From NCBI RefSeq assembly GCF_002289565.1, contig NZ_NTFY01000089.1:1-56923 (forward strand): a stretch of 56,923 nt of DNA, given 5' to 3'. The notes under the pieces are model-generated. The model was not told where the DNA came from. It ran no database searches and saw only the letters and a program-made list of their open reading frames with translations. A program made the position numbers and the translations under genes. This DNA is from Rhodopirellula sp. SM50 (GTDB lineage: Bacteria > Planctomycetota > Planctomycetia > Pirellulales > Pirellulaceae). Shown in pieces: positions 42,557 through 53,887 of the stretch (position 1 is the first letter of the stretch; each line of letters starts with the position of its first letter).

Positions 42557-43126
42557 TTCGTTCCGCTCAATGATTTCAATAGGGGTTCGACAACTATGTC
42601 TGAACGACTTTGGTGCATCGGTCCAGGCAGACGCACGTGATTCGTCAACAGTCACTTTTTGTTCACAGTAACTTTTAGCCCGCGGGCACAATTCCGCGCA
42701 ACCCGGGCTGGGACGAGGGGATTATTCACGTCGCTTGACGGGAGTCAAGAAAATTGTCGGGTGGTCCGACGCCGCCGCAGGACCGCGACCGGGTGTGGAA
42801 TGCTTCGATTTGCGGGCCCCCGCAAGGTGCGAAAATCGCCGCCGGAGCGGCCTGTCGGAAGCGTCGCAAATCGGGTTCATGGACCCTTCACGCGCCAAGG
42901 GGGCAGATCTTAACATAGGCGGCCCACCGCGGTGGATCAATTCACCTGCGAATCGTCAATGGGGCAGTCTACAAAATGACACCTTTGGCGAGTGTCACCT
43001 TGCCGACTGTGGAAAATCGGTGCACAATCGCTAGGTTTTCGATCGTTCGCGGGTGGAAAAAAAGTTTCAATTTTTTCTTTGTCGCGGTTTCTTCGGTTCG
43101 ACTATTTCGTAGTGGTGGTGCTAGGT
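42557..43126. other. 570-base intergenic region
   Basis: Between the divergent 77-residue gene and yjbQ. Frames are open here, but translations are Arg/Gly-rich without recognisable domains. The stretch at 43055-43085 is A/T-rich (AAAAAAAGTTTC, TTTTTTC) and may hold the yjbQ promoter. I see no RNA gene. Confidence 0.45.
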
Positions 43127-43543
43127 ATGTGGGTTCAGCGAACATTGACGCTTCCGGCCAAACCACGAGGGTTCCACCTGGTGACCTCGGATGTCTTGGA
43201 CTGCGTGCCCGAGATCAGCACCGTTCAGACGGGACTGCTGCACGTGTTCATCCAACACACCAGCGCCTCACTGACGATCAACGAGAACGCCGACCCCGAC
43301 GTCCGCGTGGATTTCGAAACGGCGATGAACCACGCCGTCCCCGAATCCCTGCCCTACGTTCATACGGTCGAGGGCCGCGACGACATGCCCGCGCACGTCA
43401 AAGCGAGCATGATGGGGGCGAGCGTCCAGATTCCGATCGGCGGCGGACGGTTGCTGCTGGGTGCCTGGCAGGGCATTTATCTATGCGAGCATCGCAACCA
43501 CGGCGGATCGCGAAAATTGGTGTTGACCCTGACGGGCCTCTGA
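43127..43543 (+). CDS. yjbQ: YjbQ family (UPF0047) protein
   Basis: A 138-residue protein of the YjbQ/UPF0047 family, small beta-rich trimers for which a thiamine-phosphate synthase side activity has been reported in E. coli. The signature is HVFIQHTSASLTINENADPD, with the further motif HAVPESLPYVHTVEGRDDMP and the end GTWQGIYL-like GAWQGIYLCEHRNHGG. The conserved His residues are intact. The start at ATG 43127 gives the standard N-terminus (MWVQRTLTLPAKPRGFH). It ends nine bases before the stop of the convergent glucosidase gene. Confidence 0.93.
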   Translation: MWVQRTLTLPAKPRGFHLVTSDVLDCVPEISTVQTGLLHVFIQHTSASLTINENADPDVRVDFETAMNHAVPESLPYVHTVEGRDDMPAHVKASMMGASVQIPIGGGRLLLGAWQGIYLCEHRNHGGSRKLVLTLTGL

Positions 43544-43551
43544 TCGGCCGC

Positions 43552-46287
<2,736 letters not shown>

Positions 46288-46378
46288 CAGATCCGTGCGA
46301 GCGGGAATTACTGTTCGGATCGGCCGTCGTGGATCATCGACCGGATCCACGACGCGATCATCGCGCTGCGGCGGAATC

Positions 46379-47575
46379 CTAGGCTTCGTCGAGCAAGTCG
46401 ACCGCGGCAAAGGACTGGCCTTCGAGCATCGCCAGGCTGGCACCGCCGCCGGTGCTGACATGGCTGACCTGGTCGGCAAATCCCAGTTGATCCACTGCGG
46501 CGGCACTGTCACCCCCGCCGATGATGCTGATCGAATCACTGTCGGCGACCGCTTGGGCGACGGCTTTAGTCCCGGCGTCAAACGGCGGCTTCTCAAACAC
46601 TCCCATCGGGCCGTTCCAGACGATCGTCTTAGCCGAAGCCAGGATTTCCGAGTATTTGGCGCTGGTCGCCGGCCCGATGTCCATGCCTTCAAAGCCGTCC
46701 TTGATTTCGCCCGCCGGAACGACTTCTTTGTTGCATCCCGCGGGGTCCCCGAAATCGTCACCGCAGTGGGTATCGACCGGCAGCACCAGTTTGTCGCCCC
46801 CCTTGGCGATCAGTTCCTTTGCCAGATCGACCTTGTCTTTTTCGACCAGGCTGTTTCCGACCGATTCGCCTTTGGCCAATGAAAACGTGTACGCCATCGC
46901 CCCGCCGATCAGCACGGCATCGCAGATCCCCAGCAGGTTGTTGATCACGTTGATCTTGTCGCTGACTTTCGCCCCGCCCAAGATCGCCACAAACGGTCGT
47001 TTGGGGTTGGCGATCGCGTCGCTGAGGTATTGAATTTCTTTGGCGACCAGATGGCCGACGACCCGTGGCTTGCCGGCCATCGCTTCGGGCACCGCGACCA
47101 TCGAGGCGTCCTTGCGGTGACAGGTTCCGAAGGCGTCGTTGCAGTACGCATCGGCCAGGGCGGCGAGTTTGCCGGCAAATTCGGCGTCGCCTTTCTTTTC
47201 ACCGTCGTTGAAACGCAGGTTTTCCAGCACCAGCACGTCGCCGTCAGACAGCGCGGCCGCTTTCGCCTCGGCGTCGGCTCCGACGGTGTCACTGGAAAAG
47301 GCGACGGTTTGATTGAGCAGTTCGCCGAGACGTTTGGCGACCGGGGCGAGCGAAAACTTTTCGACGTCCGACGGATCTCCCTTGGGGCGCCCGAGGTGGC
47401 TCATCAAGATCAGCTTGCCGCCACGGTCGATGACGCTCTTGATGCTCGGCAACGCCATCCGGATGCGTCGGTCATCGGTAATCGCTTGGTTGTCATCGAG
47501 CGGGACGTTGAAGTCGACTCGCATCAGCACGGTTTTGCCTGCCACGTCAACTTGGTCAATCGTTTTCTTCGCCAT
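46379..47575 (-). CDS. pgk: phosphoglycerate kinase
   Basis: A 398-residue glycolytic enzyme transferring phosphate between 1,3-bisphosphoglycerate and ADP. The N-terminal signature is KTVLMRVDFNVPLDDN, followed by RIRMALPSIKSVIDRGG and LMSHLGRPKGDP. The hinge and nucleotide domain show FVAILGGAKVSDKINVI, TIVWNGPMGVFEKPPF and SIIGGGDSAAAV. Length is standard. The gene is divergent from the secreted hypothetical gene and lies upstream of the glucosidase gene on the same strand. No gap or other glycolytic gene is adjacent. Confidence 0.97.
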   Translation of the reverse strand: MAKKTIDQVDVAGKTVLMRVDFNVPLDDNQAITDDRRIRMALPSIKSVIDRGGKLILMSHLGRPKGDPSDVEKFSLAPVAKRLGELLNQTVAFSSDTVGADAEAKAAALSDGDVLVLENLRFNDGEKKGDAEFAGKLAALADAYCNDAFGTCHRKDASMVAVPEAMAGKPRVVGHLVAKEIQYLSDAIANPKRPFVAILGGAKVSDKINVINNLLGICDAVLIGGAMAYTFSLAKGESVGNSLVEKDKVDLAKELIAKGGDKLVLPVDTHCGDDFGDPAGCNKEVVPAGEIKDGFEGMDIGPATSAKYSEILASAKTIVWNGPMGVFEKPPFDAGTKAVAQAVADSDSISIIGGGDSAAAVDQLGFADQVSHVSTGGGASLAMLEGQSFAAVDLLDEA

Positions 47576-48018
47576 CGGTCGTTCGGGTGTAAGGGGTGAG
47601 AGTTACTGCATTGCTGGATGCGATTATCGAGATCCGGTCTGCAGTGTCGAGTCCCGGCAACTTGAAGGAATCCGGGGAAGAAATCTGAAATCCCGCTGCG
47701 ATTTCCCGCGGGGGGCTCGGGAAAAAGCTTGCCCGGGAGGGCCCACCGGTTTTCGCTCAACTCCTTTACCGCCAATCGCCGAATCCTAATCCGGTGGACG
47801 TGGTGGCCGATTCGGCCGCTGGCTCCGAACGCAACACGGGGATTTTGGTGGCCAAGACGACGGGACACACGATCGCGCGCCTTCGGCACGTCTCCGCTAC
47901 CCCCGCGTCGCGGCCATGCGCCCGGGCTGTGCCATACACCCGGGCTGTGCCATCCACCCGGGCTGTGCTGGGCCCCAGGGCAATGCGATGCGCCCGGGCA
48001 ATGCGATGCGCCAGGGCT
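47576..48018. other. divergent region between pgk and the secreted hypothetical gene
   Basis: 443 bases. It should contain the pgk promoter. The frame of the downstream gene is open from 47794, and from about 47930 it runs through an 18-bp tandem repeat (listed separately). Upstream of that I see no domain or gene. Confidence 0.5.
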
Positions 48019-48024
48019 ATGCTA
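47929..48024 (+). repeat. 18-bp degenerate tandem repeat encoding a hexapeptide
   Basis: Units of the type CCCGGGCTGTGCCATCCA and CCAGGGCAATGCGATGCG follow each other about five times. In the frame of the downstream gene they read RAVPYT, RAVPST, RAVLGP, RAMRCA, RAMRCA, RAMLTL. Three ATGs at 47983, 48001 and 48019 fall at the same place in successive units. Confidence 0.88.
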
Positions 48025-48960
48025 ACCCTGTTGGCTGTTTGCTGGGCGATTTCCGATTCGCCCTGCGCCGCCGAAGGTCCGGCGGGAAAATCCCGCTATC
48101 GCTCGGCCACCCACGCTCACTCCAGCGGGGACGATCGCGGCGACACCAACGCTGGCGAGCCGAATTCCAATCTGTTCGGACTCCGCTCACTGTTTGGCGG
48201 AAACGAAGACGGATCCTCGTCGCGTCGGGACGAATTGCTCGATGCCTTGCCGATGGACCGCTTGACCGCGCACGCCAAGGTCAAACTGGCTGGGGTGACC
48301 AAGAAGCCGACGCTGTACCGGCGTTTGCCGACCCAAGCGATTCGCTGTGACGAAGAATTGTTTCTGTTTCTGACCCGAAAACCCGAGGCGATCATCGGGA
48401 TTTGGGATTTGATGGGGATCACCAACGTCCGGGCGACCCGCACCGGGCCGTACCAACTCGACGCGGTCGACGGCAGCGGCACGACCTGCCAGATCGATTT
48501 GCTTTACGGCGATCGCAACCTGCACGTCTTCATGGCCGACGGGATGTACGATGGCAAATTTGTGCAGAAACCGATTCTCGGCAAGGGCGTGTTCGTCTTC
48601 AAAAGCACTTATGCCGTCGCATCCGACGGATCGACCACCGTCACCGGCACCCTGGATTGTTACATCAAATTCGAGAGCTTGGGGGCCGACATCATCGCCC
48701 GTTCTTTGGGCGGACTGATCGGGAAATCGGCCGACCACAATTTCGTCGAAACGGCAAAGTTCATCAGCCAAATCTCTCAGGCCTGTGAACAAAACCCCGA
48801 GGGAATGCTGGAAATGGTCGACCGCATGCCACAGATTGACGCCCAAACCAAAGCCCAATTCGCCCGCACGATCATCAACGTCTCGCAACGATACTTGGCA
48901 AAAACGCTGCCGACGGCCAAACTCGTGCAGGACCGTGGCATCCAAGCGACGCAGCGCTAG
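48019..48960 (+). CDS. exported hypothetical protein
   Basis: I do not recognise this 313-residue protein. From ATG 48019 it starts with a signal peptide (MLTLLAVCWAISDSPCAAEG). ATGs at 48001 and 47983 would add 6 or 12 residues with extra arginines (MRCARA), which would also suit the basic n-region of a signal peptide. The body is alpha/beta with AHAKVKLAGVTKKPTLYRRL, IGIWDLMGITNVRATRTGPY and a helical C-terminus (FARTIINVSQRYLAKTLP). No catalytic motif is seen. It is followed by the DUF2461 gene 92 bases later. Confidence 0.75.
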   Translation: MLTLLAVCWAISDSPCAAEGPAGKSRYRSATHAHSSGDDRGDTNAGEPNSNLFGLRSLFGGNEDGSSSRRDELLDALPMDRLTAHAKVKLAGVTKKPTLYRRLPTQAIRCDEELFLFLTRKPEAIIGIWDLMGITNVRATRTGPYQLDAVDGSGTTCQIDLLYGDRNLHVFMADGMYDGKFVQKPILGKGVFVFKSTYAVASDGSTTVTGTLDCYIKFESLGADIIARSLGGLIGKSADHNFVETAKFISQISQACEQNPEGMLEMVDRMPQIDAQTKAQFARTIINVSQRYLAKTLPTAKLVQDRGIQATQR

Positions 48961-49052
48961 CGCCAACGATCGGCGGGCGACCGACCGATGGCGATCGCCA
49001 TTTCGCAGCGACAGACTCGCGGTGTGACATCTCCTCCTTCGAGTGGTCTCCG

Positions 49053-49739
49053 ATGAGCAAAGGCATTCTTCCCAAGTCGCTGTTTGCGTTTCTGCGCAAG
49101 TTGAAACAGAACAACAATCGCGACTGGTTCGCCGAGCACAAAGATCTCTACCAACAAAACGTGCTCGGGCCAGCGGTCGAACTGGTCGCGCGGCTGGAAA
49201 AACCGCTCGCCCGCTCCGCCCCGATGCTGCATGTGTCCCCCAAACCGCACAACGGCTCGGTGCTGCGGATTTACCGAGACACGCGATTCGGCAAAGACAA
49301 AACACCCTACAAGACCAACGTCGGCATCTCGTTGCGACACCAGGCGGGCAAAGACGTCCACGCCCCCGGCATCTACCTGCACCTGGAACCGGCGGAGTGT
49401 TTCATCGGGGCCGGCACGTGGCGGCCGGAAATCAGCGTACTGGCGTCGATCCGGGCCGCCATCGATGCGGACCCGAAAGCCTGGAAACGGGCCCGCGACA
49501 ATAACGCGTTTCGGGCGGATTTTGACTTTGTCGGCGAAAGTCTGAAAACGGCTCCACGGGACTATCCCAAGGACCATCCGCTGATCGAGGACCTGCGCCG
49601 CAAGGACTTTGTCGCGATCGCGCCGCTGAGCGAGGCGGAACTGACCGGCGATGCAATCGTGGATTTGATCGTCCAGCGGGTCAAACAGGCCCGACCGCTG
49701 ATGCGTTTCTTGTGCGATTCGATCGGCGTGCCGTATTAA
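49053..49739 (+). CDS. DUF2461 (TIGR02453 family) protein
   Basis: A 228-residue protein of the DUF2461 family. The family start FAFLRKLKQNNNRDWFAEHK is present, followed by RIYRDTRFGKDKTPYKTNVG, the characteristic R-x-x-R-D-x-R-F-x-K-D-K-x-P-Y-K motif, and YLHLEPAECFIGAGTWRPE. The C-terminus contains PRDYPKDHPLIEDLRRKDFV. The role is unknown in the family. A signal peptide and membrane segments are absent. Confidence 0.92.
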   Translation: MSKGILPKSLFAFLRKLKQNNNRDWFAEHKDLYQQNVLGPAVELVARLEKPLARSAPMLHVSPKPHNGSVLRIYRDTRFGKDKTPYKTNVGISLRHQAGKDVHAPGIYLHLEPAECFIGAGTWRPEISVLASIRAAIDADPKAWKRARDNNAFRADFDFVGESLKTAPRDYPKDHPLIEDLRRKDFVAIAPLSEAELTGDAIVDLIVQRVKQARPLMRFLCDSIGVPY

Positions 49740-49815
49740 ACCGCCCGTGCTACGCTATACGCTCTCATGAAGTCGCCGCTTCCGCCTCTCTCCTCTTAAG
49801 CCCGCCCGTTTTATC

Positions 49816-51021
49816 GTGAATCCAGCTGCTGATCCCGAACCCAAGCCGATCCCGCCGGCCGATCTTGAGGTCAAAGACGCGCAATTGATTTTCAATTCCG
49901 TCTGGAAAGAATTGGAGTTTGAAAAAGGGAAATTGAACCTCCGGTTCCCCACCGAGCTGATCTTGCTGGGAGGAGCCCCGGGTGCGGGCAAGGGCACCAA
50001 CACCGATTTCATTCGGCAAGTCCGCGACATCACCGCCAAACCGATCGTCGTCAGCGAGCTGCTCAATTCGCCCGAAGCCAAGGCGATCAAAGCCCAGGGC
50101 GGGATGGTCGGCGACCGCGAAGTCGTCTCGCTGGTGTTCCGCAAGCTGCTCGAACCGGAATTCCAAAACGGCGCCATCCTGGACGGGTTCCCCCGCACCA
50201 AGGTCCAGGTCGAATGCCTCAAGGCGCTCTACGACCGGATGAAATCACTCCGCCGCGAGTTGATCGACAACCCGAACGTCGAGCACATGAAGCCGCCGGT
50301 GTTTCACATCATGGTGCTGTTCGTCGACGAATCCGAGAGCGTCAAACGCCAGCTGTCGCGGGGACGCCAAGTCATCGCGCACAACGAAGAGGTCGCCCGC
50401 AGCGGGATCGGCGAGCTATGGGAAGAACGGGCCACGGACTTCAACGAGGCCCTGGCGCGAAACCGCTATCGAGTCTTCAAGGAAAAAACCTACGACGCGC
50501 TCGTCTCGCTCAAACAGATCTTCCACTTCCACTTCATCAACGCCCAAGCCGATCTGGTCGTTGTCCAAGAGAACATCCTCAACGAACTCGAGTACCAAAG
50601 TTCACTCGAACTCGACCCGCGAACGTTCCACGCCATCGGCGACATCCCGCTGGCCAGCGACATCGTCCAACACGCCCGTCGTGATCTGGTCCGCCGTCTG
50701 GACGGCTATGAATACGACCACGGCGAGATTTTCCATGCGGTCGTCGAATTGATCGAAGCCAAATTGGTCCCGATCATTCTTCGGCACGCCATTTCCGGAC
50801 GCGCCACGATCAGCAGCGAAGACCCGGTCTTGGACAACCCGCTCGCCCTGCAGATGTTGATCGACATCTTTTCCGAACGGGGCTATCACGCCATGATCGA
50901 TGTCCGCCGCCGAGCGATCCCCGAACGAGTCGACATGCAGACCGGCAGAATTTCCTGCTGCCAAAAGAAGGTCTATCGCATCGCGCTGTACTTCAAAGGC
51001 AGCGAAATCCGCCGCGGCTAG
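49816..51021 (+). CDS. adenylate-kinase-like nucleotide kinase with extra C-terminal domain
   Basis: A 401-residue protein starting at GTG 49816. Residues about 45-255 match nucleoside monophosphate kinases: the P-loop GGAPGAGKGT (53-61), the LDGFPRTKVQVECL segment and a lid-like region with RQLSRGRQVIAHNE. The lid lacks the Cys or standard D-x-x-x-x-R-x-D pattern. After that, about 140 residues (for example DYDHG-like EYDHGEIFHAVVELIEAKLV and IFSERGYHAMIDVRRRAIPE) form a second domain that I do not recognise. Bona fide adenylate kinases have about 190-220 residues, so this is a fusion or a specialised paralogue. Confidence 0.83.
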   Translation: MNPAADPEPKPIPPADLEVKDAQLIFNSVWKELEFEKGKLNLRFPTELILLGGAPGAGKGTNTDFIRQVRDITAKPIVVSELLNSPEAKAIKAQGGMVGDREVVSLVFRKLLEPEFQNGAILDGFPRTKVQVECLKALYDRMKSLRRELIDNPNVEHMKPPVFHIMVLFVDESESVKRQLSRGRQVIAHNEEVARSGIGELWEERATDFNEALARNRYRVFKEKTYDALVSLKQIFHFHFINAQADLVVVQENILNELEYQSSLELDPRTFHAIGDIPLASDIVQHARRDLVRRLDGYEYDHGEIFHAVVELIEAKLVPIILRHAISGRATISSEDPVLDNPLALQMLIDIFSERGYHAMIDVRRRAIPERVDMQTGRISCCQKKVYRIALYFKGSEIRRG

Positions 51022-51150
51022 CGGAGCGATCCCGAAAGGGATGTCGATTCGTTTACTGCAGGATTTGGCAACCCTTTTCGATTCTCTCCCTCTGGGAGAG
51101 ACGGCGTTTGCGCAGCAAGCAAACGCCAGAGAGGGCGTCGGTATGAAAAA

Positions 51151-51240
51151 GTGGCGTAAGCTTCCAGCTTGCGACCCCTGCACCGCAAGGTGCACACCTC
51201 AGCCACCTATTATTCTTCGCTGAACAACGGCAGTCACCAC
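51151..51240 (+). repeat. GTGGCGTAAGCTTCCAGCTT element, copy 1
   Basis: GTGGCGTAAGCTTCCAGCTT is followed by a CCCTGCACCG...GGTGCAC hairpin and CCTA-type sequence. The second copy at 51545 shares the same order of blocks, so this is a composite repeat of about 70-90 bases. Confidence 0.8.
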
Positions 51241-51544
51241 TGCTTCGCTATTCCTCGACCGACTCGTACACGAAGACAGCAAGCTTTTGGGCAGATGGGT
51301 TGGTCAAAAAATAGGAAATGAGACACTGCACTTGAGTACGAGCGAATCAATGAGAATCAACCACATAGGCTGTGCTGAACCGTAGTTGTCGATTCACTGT
51401 CTCGTTGGGATTCCCGACAAATAAAATCTGCCTCGCCCCTAGCGGAACGCTTCATTTTTTGACCACCAAATTTTTTGACCTCTCTCTTTCCCCAACCACT
51501 CGGCATCACGGAAAGCCCGTCGCGATCCGACAGCAAGAAACAAC

Positions 51545-51625
51545 AGTGGCGTAAGCTTCCAGCTTGTGCCCCCCTGCACCGCGAGGTGCACTCGCCCGCA
51601 CCTACTGTCCTTCACTGCACTGCGG
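51545..51625 (+). repeat. GTGGCGTAAGCTTCCAGCTT element, copy 2
   Basis: Same block order as the copy at 51151: GTGGCGTAAGCTTCCAGCTT, then CCCTGCACCGCGAGGTGCAC, then CACCTACTGTCCTTCACTG. The core is shared with the inverted repeat at 21308. Confidence 0.8.
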
Positions 51626-51820
51626 CAGGTTTGCCGAGAGCAAACTTTACCGGTTGGGTCACCTGCCCGATTATGCATGAAGAGCCGATTGTCACGCCTG
51701 GCGACCGCTTTCCCTGCACTCTCTTGCATCGACTCGGCAAGACGCGTGAAGTGATCGAGGCGAAAACGTCGATTTTCATGACGTGTCTCCCTCGGTCATC
51801 ACGGTCCACACGCGTCGCCC

Positions 51821-53761
51821 ATGTTCCAGTCACGCCCCAGCATTGCCAACTATCGCGGCATCACCGGGCAACCGAAGCGCGGCGTGCAAACGGTCGCCAA
51901 ATCGACTCAAGACTGGATCCAGCGGGTTCGTGCCCGCGGCCGGCAACTCGAATCGCTCGACGATCAATCGTTTCGAGCCTCCGCCGCACAATGTCGCGAC
52001 TGGATTCGTGTCCGCGATGATGCTGTCGTCCTGGACAACACGATCGAATCGTTTGCCTTGACCGGCGAGGCGCTGCGGCGGACCACCGGCATGTCGTACT
52101 ACGACGTCCAGCTGTGCGGCGGTTTTGTGCTGGCCGCCGGAACCATCGCCGAGATTCAAACCGGTGAAGGCAAAACGATCACGACGGCGCTGCCCACGGT
52201 GTTGCACGCCTGGTCGGGGCGCGGCGTGCACGTCGCGACCACCAACGACTACCTGTCCCGCCGCGACCACGACGAACTCAAACCGGTCTATGACATGCTC
52301 GGGTTCAGCGTCGGACTGCTGCAGCCCCAAGGACCCGTCGAAGAGAAGATCGAAGCCTATGCCTGTGACATCACCTATGGCCCGGGATACGAGTTCGGAT
52401 TTGATTTTCTAAAAGATCAACTCGCGATCCGCTCTCGCCACCAAACGCGACTCGGCGAGCGATTCCTCCGCTCGCTGCAAGGGATCGACAGCCAAGAAGC
52501 GACGCCCGCCCAACGTGGCCATGCGTTTGCGATCATCGATGAAGCCGACAGCGTGTTGATCGATGAAGCCACCACACCGCTGATCTTGGCCGGCGGAAAA
52601 AGCAGTGCCGCGACGTCACCGGCCCTGTATCAATTTGCCCGCAGCGTCTCGCTGGACTTGGGCGAAGACGACGACTACATCATCGATCCGATCAAACGCA
52701 CGATTCGGTTAACCCCCGACGGCTGGAAACGGATCCATCAAACGTTTGATTCACGGCCGCCGGGTCAACTCGCCCGCCCCTGGAGCCAGTTGATCGAAAA
52801 CGCCTTGCGGGCCGAGCGGATCTTGCAACGCGACGTCGATTACGTCGTGCAAGAAGGCCAGGTCATGATCGTCGACCCGAACACGGGCCGCATCCACGAC
52901 GAACGAAAATGGAGCAGCGGGTTGCACCAGGCGGTCGAGGCCAAAGAGCAAGTCGAGATGACCGATGAGAATGAAACGCACGCTCGCATCACCCGGCAGC
53001 GTTACATCGGGTTCTACGACGGTGTCGCGGGTCTGACCGGGACCGCATCGGACAGCGAATCGGAACTGCGAGAATTCTATCGATTGCCCGTCGTGCGGAT
53101 CGAAACCAACAAGCCCTGCGTCCGTCAGCAACTTCCGCTGCGATGCTTTGATTCGTGCCGGCACAAATTCGATGCGATCGCCGATGACGCGGCCGGGCGC
53201 AGTCGCCGCGGCCAGCCGGTCTTGATCGGTACCGGGACGATTCAGGAAAGCAAGCTACTGAGCCAGCGTTTGGCCGAGCAAGGAATCACGCACGTCGTTC
53301 TGAACGGCCTGCAAGATGACGAGGAGGCGTCGATCGTGCGCCGGGCCGGCGTTTCGGGAGCCGTCACCGTCGCCACGAACATGGCCGGACGCGGCACCGA
53401 CATCAAACCCGACGCCGGGGCCCTGGCCGCCGGAGGACTGCACGTCGCGGCCGCGTCGATGCACGCCTGCCAGCGCGTCGATCGCCAACTCGCCGGACGC
53501 GCCGCCCGCCAAGGCGACCCGGGAAGCTGCCAGTTCTATGCCGCCGCCGATGATGAGCTGATTCAATCGCGCGATCCGGATTTGGCCGCGGAGTTGATCG
53601 CCTCGGCCGGACCGACCGGCGAATGCCGCAAAGACTTCTCCGTCGCGCTGCGACGACTGCAACGACAAGCCGAAGCCGACGCGCTGGTGCAGCGGCAACG
53701 CATGGTCGCCCACGACGACTGGATGGAGTCGGTGCAATCGTCACTGGCCAGACGCGCCTAA
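51821..53761 (+). CDS. SecA paralogue (SecA2-like), C-terminally short
   Basis: A 646-residue DEAD-type translocase motor. Nucleotide-binding domain 1 has Walker A QTGEGKT (K118) and FAIIDEADSVLIDEATTPLI. The preprotein cross-linking region is present (DDDYIIDPIKRTIRLTPDGW), then VDYVVQEGQVMIVDPNTGRI. Domain 2 carries GLTGTASDSE and the ATNMAGRGTDIKPD motif, then the arginine finger region QLAGRAARQGDPGS. The protein ends about 60 residues after this, so the helical wing, most of the scaffold and the zinc C-terminal linker of standard SecA (about 900 residues) are missing. A separate housekeeping SecA must exist. It lies upstream of a HlyD gene and a GAF-HlyD gene in the same direction. Confidence 0.92.
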   Translation: MFQSRPSIANYRGITGQPKRGVQTVAKSTQDWIQRVRARGRQLESLDDQSFRASAAQCRDWIRVRDDAVVLDNTIESFALTGEALRRTTGMSYYDVQLCGGFVLAAGTIAEIQTGEGKTITTALPTVLHAWSGRGVHVATTNDYLSRRDHDELKPVYDMLGFSVGLLQPQGPVEEKIEAYACDITYGPGYEFGFDFLKDQLAIRSRHQTRLGERFLRSLQGIDSQEATPAQRGHAFAIIDEADSVLIDEATTPLILAGGKSSAATSPALYQFARSVSLDLGEDDDYIIDPIKRTIRLTPDGWKRIHQTFDSRPPGQLARPWSQLIENALRAERILQRDVDYVVQEGQVMIVDPNTGRIHDERKWSSGLHQAVEAKEQVEMTDENETHARITRQRYIGFYDGVAGLTGTASDSESELREFYRLPVVRIETNKPCVRQQLPLRCFDSCRHKFDAIADDAAGRSRRGQPVLIGTGTIQESKLLSQRLAEQGITHVVLNGLQDDEEASIVRRAGVSGAVTVATNMAGRGTDIKPDAGALAAGGLHVAAASMHACQRVDRQLAGRAARQGDPGSCQFYAAADDELIQSRDPDLAAELIASAGPTGECRKDFSVALRRLQRQAEADALVQRQRMVAHDDWMESVQSSLARRA

Positions 53762-53887
53762 GGAAACGGGGCAAGAACAATTGGGAGAGGCTTCCAGGCA
53801 TCGTCGATGCCGAAATGACAGGCTGGAAGCCTATCCCACCGAAGCTCCAACACGGCTCAAACCACGGAGGCAACGCCGAACGTCACC
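53762..53887. repeat. gap with hairpin of the GGCTTCCAGCCTGTC family
   Basis: A 126-base gap between the SecA-like and HlyD genes. At 53783-53839 GGGAGAGGCTTCCA pairs imperfectly with TGGAAGCCTATCCC. The right arm matches the hairpin at 28222-28278 closely; the left arm is more diverged. Confidence 0.7.

Larger units (their letters stand above)
51022..51820. other. 799-base repeat-rich intergenic region
   Basis: No gene is supported. It contains a CCCTCTGGGAG hairpin near 51082-51100, two related copies of a GTGGCGTAAGCTTCCAGCTT element (51151 and 51545), and two TTTTTTGACC-type motifs (51294-51312 and 51451-51481) like the array at 22.7 kb. The SecA-like gene promoter is presumably in its last part. 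Confidence 0.65.

Noticed and set aside
46288..46761. Upstream extension of the glucosidase
   Set aside because: It would overlap pgk by nearly 400 bases and is not family-like; the ATG at 46287 gives a normal N-terminus.
51022..51820. Small genes in the gap before the SecA paralogue
   Set aside because: The open frames follow repeats and hairpins and show no domain or ribosome site.
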